Positions 28,708-36,777 of a stretch of 64,000 nt of DNA are shown here, in pieces. The notes beneath the pieces were generated by a model. That model was not told the DNA's origin. It was given only the letters and a program-made list of their open reading frames with translations, and did not search any database. The position numbers and the translations under genes were made by a program. The stretch spans positions 1 through 64,000 of the forward strand of contig CAWDMN010000070.1 in assembly GCA_963803155.1 (NCBI GenBank). The letters are read 5' to 3'. This stretch comes from CAWDMN01 sp963803155 (lineage in GTDB: Bacteria; Acidobacteriota; Terriglobia; Versatilivoradales; Versatilivoraceae). The first letter of the stretch is position 1. The number at the start of each line of letters is the position of its first letter.

Positions 28708-28905
28708 CATGAAGATTTCTTATGCGAAGGATTTTATGGTTCAACGTCTTTCTCTTGCTGTTTTTTTTAGAGGAAAGGTCTGTGCCAGGAAACCGGAAAT
28801 GCCGCGGATCTGAAGGTAGAGAAAATCGTGGTGACGACCTCGGTGAAGAATCGAGAACAGATTGGGGGCGGTTTTTGCATCGTTGGATTGAGCAAATATT
28901 AAAAA
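28708..28905 (+). pseudogene. Remnant of a small exported protein, DUF2914-like
   Basis: MRRILWFNVFLLLFF (from 28722) is a signal-peptide-like start. After a frame change near 28790, the sequence QETGNAADLKVEKIVVTTSV then KNREQIGGG resembles the opening of DUF2914-type exported domains. It stops after about 15 more residues. The gene is frameshifted and truncated. The family guess rests on a short stretch and is weak. Confidence 0.3.
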
Positions 28906-29064
28906 GTTGATAAGTTTATTTTGTAAGCGATTGACAACCTGGCGTCCCCTGGCAAACACTCTTAGAACCTTTTGCTTGGATTCTGCACCGGAATCTCGAA
29001 GTGTCTTTCTGGATTTACGCCATCTTTGCACAATCCCCGTCATTATGGAGAACAGAAAACAGGA

Positions 29065-29179
29065 CCGGACTTGCAAAGCTGCAAAGTAAAACCCGTGCAG
29101 GTTTAAACCATACAATCTGTCTTACTGCCTGTTGATATTTGGGGGGGGGTACCCCAAGTTTACAACTATGCAAGTCCGG
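29065..29179. repeat. Inverted repeat pair CCGGACTTGCA
   Basis: CCGGACTTGCA (29065-29075) and TGCAAGTCCGG (29169-29179) flank about 93 bp containing a run of nine G. This may be a short degraded mobile element. The surrounding 28906-29307 shows no gene. Confidence 0.4.
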
Positions 29180-29307
29180 TACAATATTCACACTTATGAT
29201 AGTTGACAAATGAAAGAATTCAAAAAGAGACTGAATAAAAGGGGCGACAATCATTGGCTTTCGAAAAATTCACAAGGCCATTTCAGTTGAAATTTTTCTC
29301 AATCGAT

Positions 29308-29631
29308 CTATTGCTGATCGATTACTTTTTTCAAGAGACCAAACCCGGAAGCTGCAGTGGGCCACCCGGCATAAAATGCTATATGAGTAATCGCAGCCAC
29401 AAGTTCTTCCTTCGTGAGGCCGTTTTCAAAAGCCTTTTTCAGATGAAATTCAACTTGCTCGATACGATTTAGCGCAACTAAGCATGTCACGGTAATTAAG
29501 CTTTTATCGCGCGGCGAGAGTCCGGGACGTTCCCAAATATCACCGAAAAGAAAGTCTTTTGTCAGTTTCGCAAATTCCGGTGCTAAAGCCTCCAAGTCAT
29601 CCATGGCTTTCTGGTTTTTACTGTTCGCCAT
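29308..29631 (-). CDS. Carboxymuconolactone decarboxylase family protein
   Basis: AhpD-fold protein of about 107 residues. Start chosen at 29631 (MANSKNQKAMDDLEALAPEF) because AAAGGAGATGAT precedes it. Typical motifs: GLSPRDKSLITVTCLVALNR and EFHLKKAFENGLTKEEL, then AFYAGWPTAASGF. Members decarboxylate carboxymuconolactone or act in peroxide or aldehyde defence; substrates are rarely predictable. It is 36 bp downstream of an alcohol dehydrogenase on the same strand, a common pairing in AraC-controlled oxidoreductase clusters, so a stress or detoxification role is plausible. Confidence 0.85.
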   Translation of the reverse strand: MANSKNQKAMDDLEALAPEFAKLTKDFLFGDIWERPGLSPRDKSLITVTCLVALNRIEQVEFHLKKAFENGLTKEELVAAITHIAFYAGWPTAASGFGLLKKVIDQQ

Positions 29632-29666
29632 ATCATCTCCTTTCAAGGCGCGTGCAGGTTTCGCTA

Positions 29667-30722
29667 TCAGGCCTTCAGCGACGCCATATCTATCACAAAG
29701 CGGTATTTCACATCGCTTTTCAGCATACGATCATACGCCTGGTTGATATCCTGAATCTTGATCACTTCGATATCGGAAGTGATGCCGTGCTTGCCGCAGA
29801 AATCGAGCATTTCCTGGGTTTCTGCGATGCCGCCTATAACGGAACCCGCCACCGATTTGCGCCCCAATATTAACGGAACCGTGTTCAAGACTGGCTCCAG
29901 ACCTCCCAAAAAACCAACCAGCACCAAAGTGCCGTTAAGTGAGAGGGATGGCAGATACGGGTTGAGATCATGGACATAGGGCACGGTATCGATAACAAGG
30001 TCAAACTTGCCGTTCACAGCTGCCATTTGTCTTTTGTCAGTGGAGAGCACGATATTGTTTGCGCCTAGGCGGCGCGCGTCCTGCTCTTTGCCTGGCGAAC
30101 GGGTAAACAGCGTCACATTAGCGTCCAGCGCTTTTGCAAGTTTCAGCGCCATATGGCCGAGACCGCCGAGACCGATAACCGCCACGTTGCTGCCCTTGCC
30201 CACTTGCCAGTGACGCAGTGGCGACCAGGTCGTAATTCCGGCGCACAGCAATGGCGCGGCCCCTTTGAGATCCAACCCATCAGGAATTTTCAGAACAAAT
30301 TTATCCGACACGACGATTTTTTCGGAATAACCGCCGAAGGTGGGCATGTGGTCATGACGATCAATCCCGTTATAGGTGAATGTCGCGATCTCTTCACAAT
30401 ACTGCTCCAGTCCTTGTCCGCAGGCCGCACAATGCTGGCAGGAGTCAACCATACAACCCACACCAACATGATCGCCCGGTTTAAACCGAGCGACATCCGG
30501 CCCGGCGCTTGCCACGCGTCCGATAATTTCATGGCCGGGCACCATCGGGTAAATGCTGTTACCCCAGTCATTGCGGGCTTGATGCAAATCCGAGTGACAT
30601 ACGCCACAGTATAGGATCTCGATAACTACATCGTTGGCGCGCCGATTGCGGCGCTCAAAACGATGGGGGGCCAGGGCGTCCTTAGCGGACTGTGCTGCGT
30701 AACCAAGTACATTCATTGTCAT
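29667..30722 (-). CDS. Zinc-dependent NAD(P) alcohol dehydrogenase (YahK-type)
   Basis: Medium-chain dehydrogenase/reductase of 351 residues that interconverts aldehydes and alcohols. Catalytic zinc ligands are in CGVCHSDLH and GHEIIGRV. The structural zinc loop is CMVDSCQHCAACGQGLEQYC. The Rossmann motif GLGGLGHMALKLAKALDA is followed by TRSPGKEQDARRLGA, which favours NADP(H). A GGIAETQEMLDFC segment near the C-terminus is typical of the cinnamyl-alcohol-dehydrogenase/YahK group. It likely forms an operon with the downstream carboxymuconolactone decarboxylase. The upstream region contains remnants of an aldo-keto reductase and an SDR. Confidence 0.92.
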   Translation of the reverse strand: MTMNVLGYAAQSAKDALAPHRFERRNRRANDVVIEILYCGVCHSDLHQARNDWGNSIYPMVPGHEIIGRVASAGPDVARFKPGDHVGVGCMVDSCQHCAACGQGLEQYCEEIATFTYNGIDRHDHMPTFGGYSEKIVVSDKFVLKIPDGLDLKGAAPLLCAGITTWSPLRHWQVGKGSNVAVIGLGGLGHMALKLAKALDANVTLFTRSPGKEQDARRLGANNIVLSTDKRQMAAVNGKFDLVIDTVPYVHDLNPYLPSLSLNGTLVLVGFLGGLEPVLNTVPLILGRKSVAGSVIGGIAETQEMLDFCGKHGITSDIEVIKIQDINQAYDRMLKSDVKYRFVIDMASLKA

Positions 30723-30762
30723 CTTATTTCCTCCATAGTGCCGGTTGACGGCCGGTCATTTT

Positions 30763-30852
30763 TTACAGCTTTTCGGGATGCCGAGCCCCTTCCATCGTGA
30801 TTTTTGAGGCGGCGCCATCGATCTCGCGGAGATCGTCGGAATGCAGCTAGAG
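30763..30852 (-). pseudogene. Aldo/keto reductase C-terminal remnant
   Basis: Twenty-nine codons on the minus strand read SDDLREIDGAASKITMEGAR then HPEKL and a stop. This matches the end of the intact aldo/keto reductase at 32300-33295 (DLRDLESAASKITVQG). The rest of the gene is gone, so this is a deletion scar upstream of the alcohol dehydrogenase. Confidence 0.65.
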
Positions 30853-30946
30853 AACACATTTTTTTTGCCTCTCAACGGTCTATCAATATCATGTGCTCTT
30901 CTTATATAAGTGCTCTTAAATTAGCTAATCTTCTTCCGATGACCAG

Positions 30947-31160
30947 TTACTGCAATACAAATTCCCCATCAGCGGACAGCGCATGGGAAGCTCCAAAGGA
31001 AGCCGCTTCTGAACAAAGCCCAACAACCGCTTCAGCGATCTCTATGGGGTTGCCCGCAGTTCCCTTGGGCTCAAGGTCGACCATGAATTTTTTCATCTAA
31101 TGATCGACTTGAATAAATCGTTCTATCATTGGAGTGCCGGTCGCTCCAGGACAAACGGTG
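30947..31160 (-). pseudogene. Short-chain dehydrogenase (SDR) C-terminal remnant
   Basis: The minus strand encodes TVCPGATGTPMIERFIQVDH, an in-frame TAG, then MKKFMVDLEPKGTAGNPIEI, AEAVVGLCSEAASF and GASHALSADGEFVLQ with a stop. This is the typical last third of a classical SDR (PG motif to C-terminus). The N-terminal cofactor-binding part is missing, and a nonsense codon lies within. Non-functional. Confidence 0.65.
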
Positions 31161-31274
31161 CCAATGCAAATTATTGACCTTGCAAATAACATACTGATTA
31201 CTTCTTCCGGCCGCAGCTGGCACAAAAAGCGAAGCAATAGGATCGATTATCACAAAAAGTCTCTTCAAACTGTT

Positions 31275-31816
31275 TCATTTAATAACCATGCCTAATTCAT
31301 ATGCTTCTTTCATGGCGCGTTTTCCTTTGATGTCGCCTATATTCCAAGCGCCAGTTCCATAAATAACACCCCTTTCTTTAGCTCCGCTCAGGCAGGAAGT
31401 AAATCCTCTGAATCCTTCCAGAGTCCTCTCCATAGCCTGCTTGCTGTTGACAGCAGCAGTCACGATGAAATAAAACTCCTTATTCCTGATTTCAGTATAA
31501 CGAGAACAGGTTCTGTCAATCAGTGTTTTCATCTGTGCGTTCATTGTATAAAAGTATACGGGTGTTGCCATCACAATCACATCAGCCGCAATCATTTTTT
31601 CCAAAACTTCAGCCATGTCATCTTTCTGGGGACAACTCTTCCCACCGTTTAAGCAGGCACCGCAGCCCATGCAGTAATTGATTTTTTTTCTTTAAAAAAA
31701 ATCTTTTCGGCATGGTGTCCAACCTTTTGCGCTCCCAACACAAATTGGTCACATAACAGATCGGAATTGCCACCTCTTCGCGGACTGGCAGACAGCACTA
31801 ACACTCTTTTGCTCAT
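31275..31816 (-). CDS. NADPH-dependent FMN reductase / flavodoxin-like protein (one frameshift)
   Basis: Flavin-binding oxidoreductase of about 180 residues. It starts MSKRVLVLSASPRRGGNSDL at 31816, with the phosphate-binding SASPRRGGNS loop. After a poly-A run near 31687 it continues in the next frame with NYCMGCGACLNGGKSCPQKDD, ATPVYFYTMNAQMKTLIDR and a normal C-terminus. The MGCGAC cysteines are characteristic of this subgroup. One base missing from the A run explains the shift, so sequencing error or a recent mutation are both possible. Located beside the aldo/keto reductase and AraC genes. Confidence 0.75.
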
Positions 31817-32299
31817 CTACATCATTCTCCATGCATGAATTGTATTTTGCTTGTTACTTCGACTTTCCTATTTCGTAATTTTGATTTTTCGCAACCACTC
31901 AGATATTTGGTCATATGTGGTTTTAGGCAGCAGAGGACCAGGCAGCAAGGCCGGCAGCAGGGGGCCGACAGCAGGACAGCAGGGGCGAACGGCAGGGCCT
32001 GATTTCTTTATTCTTTAAACCCGTCAAAGCCTTGACGAAATCAGCAAATTAAAAGGTATTCAATAAGGCCGCCGCAGCCAAGGGCTCTTGAAGCGGGATG
32101 CCCTCATCCCGCGCGATGCCAGCGCTGATTTCGCTTGCGCCGTGGGGGCACGGCCCCTCCAGTTTGCCGCCTGGCAAGGCCCCTGCTGCTCGGCCGGGGT
32201 TCTGAAAGCAGTGCTTTCAGCCCCGGCTACAATGGCCTCCTCTGGCCTCAGGCCCGAGCCCAGAATGCCAACTCGCATGACGCACCTTCGTTTCGTTGC
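31817..32299. other. Intergenic with GGCAGCAG tandem repeats and hairpins
   Basis: At 31924-32000 short GGCAGCAG/GACAGCAGG units repeat. At 32193-32227 a strong hairpin pairs GCCGGGG with CCCCGGC and CTGAAAGCA with TGCTTTCAG. No gene seen. Confidence 0.5.
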
Positions 32300-33295
32300 T
32301 CAGCGATTAGTTCGCTTCTCTAGTTCTTCGGGATACCGATCCCCTTGCACGGTAATCTTTGACGCAGCGCTTTCGAGGTCGCGGAGATCTTCGGGCGAGA
32401 GTTCGACTGCAGCCGCTCCGATGTTCTCTTCCAGGCGGTGAAGTTTGGTGGTGCCAGGGATGGGAACGATCCACGGCTTCTGTGCGAGCAGCCAAGCCAG
32501 CGCGATCTGAGCAGGCGTCGCCTTCTTCTGTTCCGCGAACTTGCTGAGGAGATCAACCAACGTCTGGTTCGCTTTTCGATTCTCTGGGGTAAAGCGAGGG
32601 ACGATGTTCCTGAAATCGCTATTGTCGAACTTCGTATCTTCGCTGATCTTGCCCGTGAGGAAGCCCTTACCAAGAGGACTAAATGGAACGAATCCAACCC
32701 CGAGCTCTTCGAGGGTTGGCAACACCGCTTCTTCAGGCCGCCTCCACCACAGCGAGTATTCGCTCTGGAGTGCTGTCACTGGATGAATTGCATGGGCGCG
32801 ACGGATCGTCTGCACTCCTGCTTCGGAGAGGCCGAAGTGCTTCACCTTTCCTTCCCGAATCAGGTCCTTCACCGCTCCCGCTGCGTCTTCGATCGGCACC
32901 TCCGGATCGACACGGTGCTGATAGAAGAGATCGATGACGTCGGTCTTGAGTCGTTTGAGCGCGGCCTCGGCGACCTGTTTGATGTGTTCTGGGCGGCTAT
33001 CGAAGGCATTCATCTTTAAACCGCCGTTCGGATGGTGCGCGAATCCGAATTTCGTTGCGATTACCACCTGGTCACGGAATGGAGCGAGGGCTTCGCCCAC
33101 GAGTTCTTCGTTTGTGAAGGGACCGTACGCCTCAGCAGTGTCGAAGAAGGTAACGCCACGTTCGACTGCCGTTCGAATCAGCGAGATCATCTCCTGCTTG
33201 TCTCCGGCAGGACCGTAGCCATAGCTCATTCCCATGCAGCCGAGCCCGAGAGCTGAAACTTCCAGACCGCTTTTTCCCAATATACGTTTTTGCAT
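32300..33295 (-). CDS. Aldo/keto reductase
   Basis: NADPH-dependent (beta/alpha)8-barrel reductase of 331 residues, reducing aldehydes or ketones. Start at 33295 (MQKRILGKSGLEVSALGLGC), preceded by AAAGGAGAAACA. The catalytic tetrad is visible in FFDTAEAYG (Asp, Tyr), VIATKFGF (Lys) and LFYQHRVDP (His). The NADP-binding end is PIPGTTKLHRLEENIGAAAV. This is the AKR13/YakC type. It is divergent from the AraC regulator at 33466, which probably controls it and the oxidoreductases beyond. Confidence 0.93.
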   Translation of the reverse strand: MQKRILGKSGLEVSALGLGCMGMSYGYGPAGDKQEMISLIRTAVERGVTFFDTAEAYGPFTNEELVGEALAPFRDQVVIATKFGFAHHPNGGLKMNAFDSRPEHIKQVAEAALKRLKTDVIDLFYQHRVDPEVPIEDAAGAVKDLIREGKVKHFGLSEAGVQTIRRAHAIHPVTALQSEYSLWWRRPEEAVLPTLEELGVGFVPFSPLGKGFLTGKISEDTKFDNSDFRNIVPRFTPENRKANQTLVDLLSKFAEQKKATPAQIALAWLLAQKPWIVPIPGTTKLHRLEENIGAAAVELSPEDLRDLESAASKITVQGDRYPEELEKRTNR

Positions 33296-33465
33296 TGTTT
33301 CTCCTTTCAACCGTTCAGACCTACCTTGATGCCGATCCTATCCTACCCCTGAACAAACAAAGGCAGGTAGACCAATCCTGTCCATTTCTTGCCTAATCCT
33401 CCTAACTATAGGATAAAAGTTGTAACGCGAATTGGGGTCAGGTAGTATTCATTTGAAAGGAATAT

Positions 33466-34455
33466 ATGCTAAACGAGGCCGTTATGAAGAAGAATGAGAA
33501 TAATAATATGAAAGTTGCACTCGAAGCTTTGGGGAAGGGTATTGCCCGATGGACCGAGAAAGGCGAGCAGCACATAACCGCAATCCCGGGCTTGTCGCTT
33601 TTCCGACGGGACGAACCGACCGAGCCGACGAGCGGCATGTACGAACCGAGCATTTGCCTGGTTGCACAAGGGGCCAAGCGCGTGTTGCTCGGAGATGACA
33701 CGTATGTGTATGACGCGCACCATTATTTGATCACGTCCGTGCATCTACCCACGATTGTGCAAATCATCACTGCGAGCCGGGAGAAGCCTTACTTGGGGCT
33801 CAGGTTGAAACTAGATCAGCGCGAGATTTCACAACTGATGGTGGACAGCAATCTCCCCCAACCGCGTGCGCAACAATCAAGCCGTGGAATGGCGACCGGC
33901 GTGGTGACGCTGCCGCTGCTCAATGCATTTCAGCGGTTGATCGACTTGCTTGCGGATGAGAAGGACATTCCGATCCTTGCCCCGGTCATCCAGCGGGAAA
34001 TCATCTACCGTTTGCTTGTGGGCGATCAAGGTGCGCGTCTGCGCCAGATTGCGTCGGCGGGGAGTCAGAGTCATCAGATAGCGCGGGCTATCGATTGGTT
34101 GAAAGGCAACTTCATACAGCCGTTGCGTATCGATGACCTTGCCGCCCATGTCCGCATGAGCAGTTCCACGTTTCATCACCACTTTCGGTCAATGACCGCA
34201 TTAAGCCCATTACAGTTCCAGAAGCAGCTACGCTTGCAAGAAGCCAGGCGTTTAATGCTGACAGAACACCTGGATGCCGCCAGCGCAGCGTTTCAAGTTG
34301 GCTACGAAAGCCCTTCGCAGTTCAGCCGTGAATACAACCGCTTATTTGGGGCACCACCATTACGAGACATCACGAACTTGCGGCAAATAGCGGCCGGAAA
34401 CTCCGAAAAAATCAGGCTTACGGAACTTCATACCTTCCATCAACCGAGAATTTAA
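33466..34455 (+). CDS. AraC-family transcriptional regulator
   Basis: 329 residues with an AraC_N cupin-like domain (YEPSICLVAQGAKRVLLGDD, HHYLITSVHLPT) and a C-terminal double helix-turn-helix (RIDDLAAHVRMSSSTFHHHF and AAFQVGYESPSQFSREYNRL). A-AAGGAA lies before the ATG. This subtype usually sits beside alcohol dehydrogenase and aldo/keto reductase genes and responds to aldehydes, as in YqhC. It is divergent from the aldo/keto reductase with a 170-bp intergenic region that should hold the operator. I see no certain binding site. Confidence 0.9.
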   Translation: MLNEAVMKKNENNNMKVALEALGKGIARWTEKGEQHITAIPGLSLFRRDEPTEPTSGMYEPSICLVAQGAKRVLLGDDTYVYDAHHYLITSVHLPTIVQIITASREKPYLGLRLKLDQREISQLMVDSNLPQPRAQQSSRGMATGVVTLPLLNAFQRLIDLLADEKDIPILAPVIQREIIYRLLVGDQGARLRQIASAGSQSHQIARAIDWLKGNFIQPLRIDDLAAHVRMSSSTFHHHFRSMTALSPLQFQKQLRLQEARRLMLTEHLDAASAAFQVGYESPSQFSREYNRLFGAPPLRDITNLRQIAAGNSEKIRLTELHTFHQPRI

Positions 34456-35026
34456 GGTGGGAAGACCTTTTCACGAGGAGAACCTCAAACGAAAGATCAT
34501 CATCTTTACTTTCCTGACAATGGATGGTCGCTTTTCTGTACAATCCGCACCCGCTTGGCCTGCTCTGGTTCATTCTTCTTCTCTACTGGCACGCAGGCAT
34601 AAACGAACTCGACATTTGGTGCAAATTTGGCCCAACATCCTCATTGCAGCCAGCTAGTGTTTCTTGGATCCGGCCAGTAAATCTTCCAGTTGCCGCAGCT
34701 ATCTCCTTCAGTCAGGACATTGCTACGTACCCAATTCCAATAAAATTGTCTACAATATCTGGCATAGAAACAATCTAGTTTTAGATGGTAAAGCAGAAAT
34801 AGTCAAAGACTCGAGAGCGGCCCCCGTTACCCCTTTCGCTTAGATTCTCCCTGGGAGCGCCGATATTCCTCCCGCTGCCGCCGCCGGACCGATGGCCTAG
34901 CGGCGGGTTATTCTCGCAATGCTTTCATCCCTTTCATATCTTGCTTTGGCCGCAATTTTTATGCACAGGCATCTTGGCAGCGCCCCTTTCACCGGGCCAA
35001 TGCGCAGGCAAGATGCCTGCGCTCCG
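34456..35026. other. Intergenic, repeats only
   Basis: No gene recognised. Small palindromes include CCGCTGCCGCCGCCGG/GGCGGG near 34880-34912 and GCAGGCAAGATGCCTGC near 35002-35018. Confidence 0.45.
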
Positions 35027-35575
35027 TTACGGCCGAAACGATTCGAGCTCTTCGAGCTTCTTCACCCGGCGGCGGAAATCCTCGTCATTGCTGAACCGGG
35101 CGCCCAAAAAACTCCGCAGGATCTCCTCCGCCAGCTTGATCCCGATAATCCAGGCTCCGAGGCAGAGCAGGTTCACATCATCGTGTTCGACCGACTGATG
35201 CGCGCAGAAAGTGTCGTGGCAGAGCGCCGCCCGGATCCCTTTGATCTTGTTGCCGGCAATGGACGCCCCCACCCCCGTGCCACAAACCATGATTCCCCGC
35301 TGGACCCGGCCGCTCAAAATCTCGGCGCAGACCTTCCTGGCAATGTCAGGAAAATCGACGGGGTCCGGAGAATAGGCGCCCACATCCTTTACTTGATGTT
35401 CCCAGGATTGCAGCAATTGGATGACCGGTCCTTTCATGGGATAGCCGGCATGATCGCTGCCAACCACTAATTTCATGGACTGCATCCGAGGTGGGACCTG
35501 CGGTGGGGCCGCACTTCCAACCATGCCATTGGCGGCCAACATTCCGGCACTGCAAAACGCACGACGGTTCATCAT
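35027..35575 (-). CDS. RpiB/LacA/LacB-family sugar-phosphate isomerase with a Tat/Sec-type leader
   Basis: The enzyme domain (from MKLVVGSDHAGYPMKGPVI) interconverts ribose-5-P and ribulose-5-P or similar aldose/ketose phosphates. Conserved parts: GSDHAGY, GIMVCGTGVGASIAGNKIKG (catalytic Cys region) and HDTFCAHQSVEHDDVN. It is preceded by about 30 residues, MMNRRAFCSAGMLAANGMVG then SAAPP, with twin arginines and an Ala-rich segment like a Tat signal. An internal ATG before KLVVG could give a cytoplasmic form. Phosphosugar isomerases are normally cytoplasmic, so the leader suggests a different substrate or role. No pentose genes are nearby. Confidence 0.85.
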   Translation of the reverse strand: MMNRRAFCSAGMLAANGMVGSAAPPQVPPRMQSMKLVVGSDHAGYPMKGPVIQLLQSWEHQVKDVGAYSPDPVDFPDIARKVCAEILSGRVQRGIMVCGTGVGASIAGNKIKGIRAALCHDTFCAHQSVEHDDVNLLCLGAWIIGIKLAEEILRSFLGARFSNDEDFRRRVKKLEELESFRP

Positions 35576-35627
35576 TTCGAGTCTCCTCCCCTTTCTCCCG
35601 GAGAAAAATTAGGGTTTAACCGTAGAT

Positions 35628-35843
35628 GTTATTAGTAAGTGCAAAATATTCGGGAGCCTTTTTTTTCCCCTTTCCCGTGTCCCCTTCCCACTCCGGGGGA
35701 AGGGGAGGATATTTTTAAATCCCCCAGGCTAAAATCTTGTTTCCTTTCGGGGAACTTTTATGGAAGGCGGGCTTTCCTCCTTCGGCGGACCTACAGCCTG
35801 CCCGCTTCGTCTTCTCAAGACTATTCTGCATATCTTAATAACA
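35628..35843. repeat. Palindromic repeat, family TTATTAAG, copy 2
   Basis: Left end GTTATTAGTAAGTGCAAAATA and right end GCATATCTTAATAAC form imperfect terminal inverted repeats. The interior shares GGGGGAAGGGGA and AAGGCGGGCTTTCCTCC...GCCTGCCCGC with copy 1 at 25821-26103. No coding potential. Confidence 0.65.
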
Positions 35844-36336
35844 TGACTTTAATCCCGAAAGAAACCTGATGCTACTATTAGCCGATGGCACAAAACAATT
35901 TATAATCCTTTATCGGGTGCAGTCATTCCTGTCGCCAGCGCCATCATCAAGCTGCGCCGCGCTCATCCGGCGCATTCGGCTAAATGGCAAGAGCATAATA
36001 ATATGATCCATATAATCTGGAGCGCTAAGGGATTTCTGGTTGCTGTGATCACATTGACTGTGCCCAACCCTTCAAGCACCCCCCCTAGAATAAGCTATAA
36101 TGACATTGGGCCAATTCCAGGGGAGCCGCCCATGACGGCGCGACCATCAAACAATGAAGATGAAAACGGGCTGATGGAGGGGCGAGTTCCCACGAGCCCC
36201 CATTGTGAAGCATCATGGCAGGGCGTCGGGGACCTCCGCCCTCCAATCATTGCCAATTCAGACGATTCTCTGTCGTCGGCTGCCGCACGGCAGGGATTTT
36301 CAGAGGAGCGTCATACTTTCTTTCGAGGAGAAACCG
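35844..36336. other. Intergenic, nothing certain
   Basis: A hairpin-prone stretch (ATTAGCCG near 35877 opposing CGGCTAAAT near 35978) is the only structure noticed. The end of this segment carries GAGGAGAAACCG, the ribosome-binding site of the next gene. Confidence 0.45.
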
Positions 36337-36696
36337 ATGATTCGAAAATCTGTTCTGGCTTTGTTTTTACTGTTGGGCGCACTGCTGGCAGTCTATGCGG
36401 CAGACCTGAATGGCCGTTGGGAAGGAAAAATGGAGAATCCCAATGGGGATGACATTACGATTACTTTTACCTTCAAGGTGGACGGTGAAAAGTTGACCGG
36501 TTCCGTGGAAGGACCGGCCGGGGAATTGCCGATCGAAGAAGGCAAAGTCAAAGGGGATGGAATTTCCTTTATGGTGAAGTTCGGCGACAACACCATTACT
36601 CATCAAGGGAAGGTTTCAGGCGATTCCATCAACCTGAAAGCCCAGGGTCCATGGGGAGATTCGGAGATGGTTTTGAAACGCGTTGCCGACAAATAG
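36337..36696 (+). CDS. Small exported beta-rich protein of unknown function
   Basis: 119 residues starting MIRKSVLALFLLLGALLAVY, a clear signal peptide, with GAGGAG nine bases before the ATG. The mature part has alternating beta-strand patterns: LNGRWEGKMENPNGDDITIT, VDGEKLTGSVEGPAGELPIE and GKVSGDSINLKAQGPWGDSE. Such lipocalin-like small proteins are frequent in Acidobacteriota and related phyla. Function unknown. A terminator overlaps its stop codon. Confidence 0.75.
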   Translation: MIRKSVLALFLLLGALLAVYAADLNGRWEGKMENPNGDDITITFTFKVDGEKLTGSVEGPAGELPIEEGKVKGDGISFMVKFGDNTITHQGKVSGDSINLKAQGPWGDSEMVLKRVADK

Positions 36697-36724
36697 ACCG
36701 GCTCTATTTAATAATCTTTTTTTT
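36691..36724 (+). terminator. Intrinsic terminator
   Basis: AAATAGA-CCGGC-TCTATTT stem-loop overlapping the stop codon of the small exported protein, followed after six bases by a run of T. Confidence 0.7.
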
Positions 36725-36777
36725 GGGGCTTGGGGATGGGGGGCCTTTTCTGCTAAGCAGGAATATGCGGCGATGGT

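Noticed and set aside
28741..29115. Minus-strand 124-codon frame
   Set aside because: Arg/Lys-rich translation without recognisable family; overlaps a more convincing plus-strand remnant of a signal-bearing protein.
31924..32000. CRISPR-like or VNTR array of GGCAGCAG units
   Set aside because: Units are short, irregular and without spacers; ordinary simple repeat.
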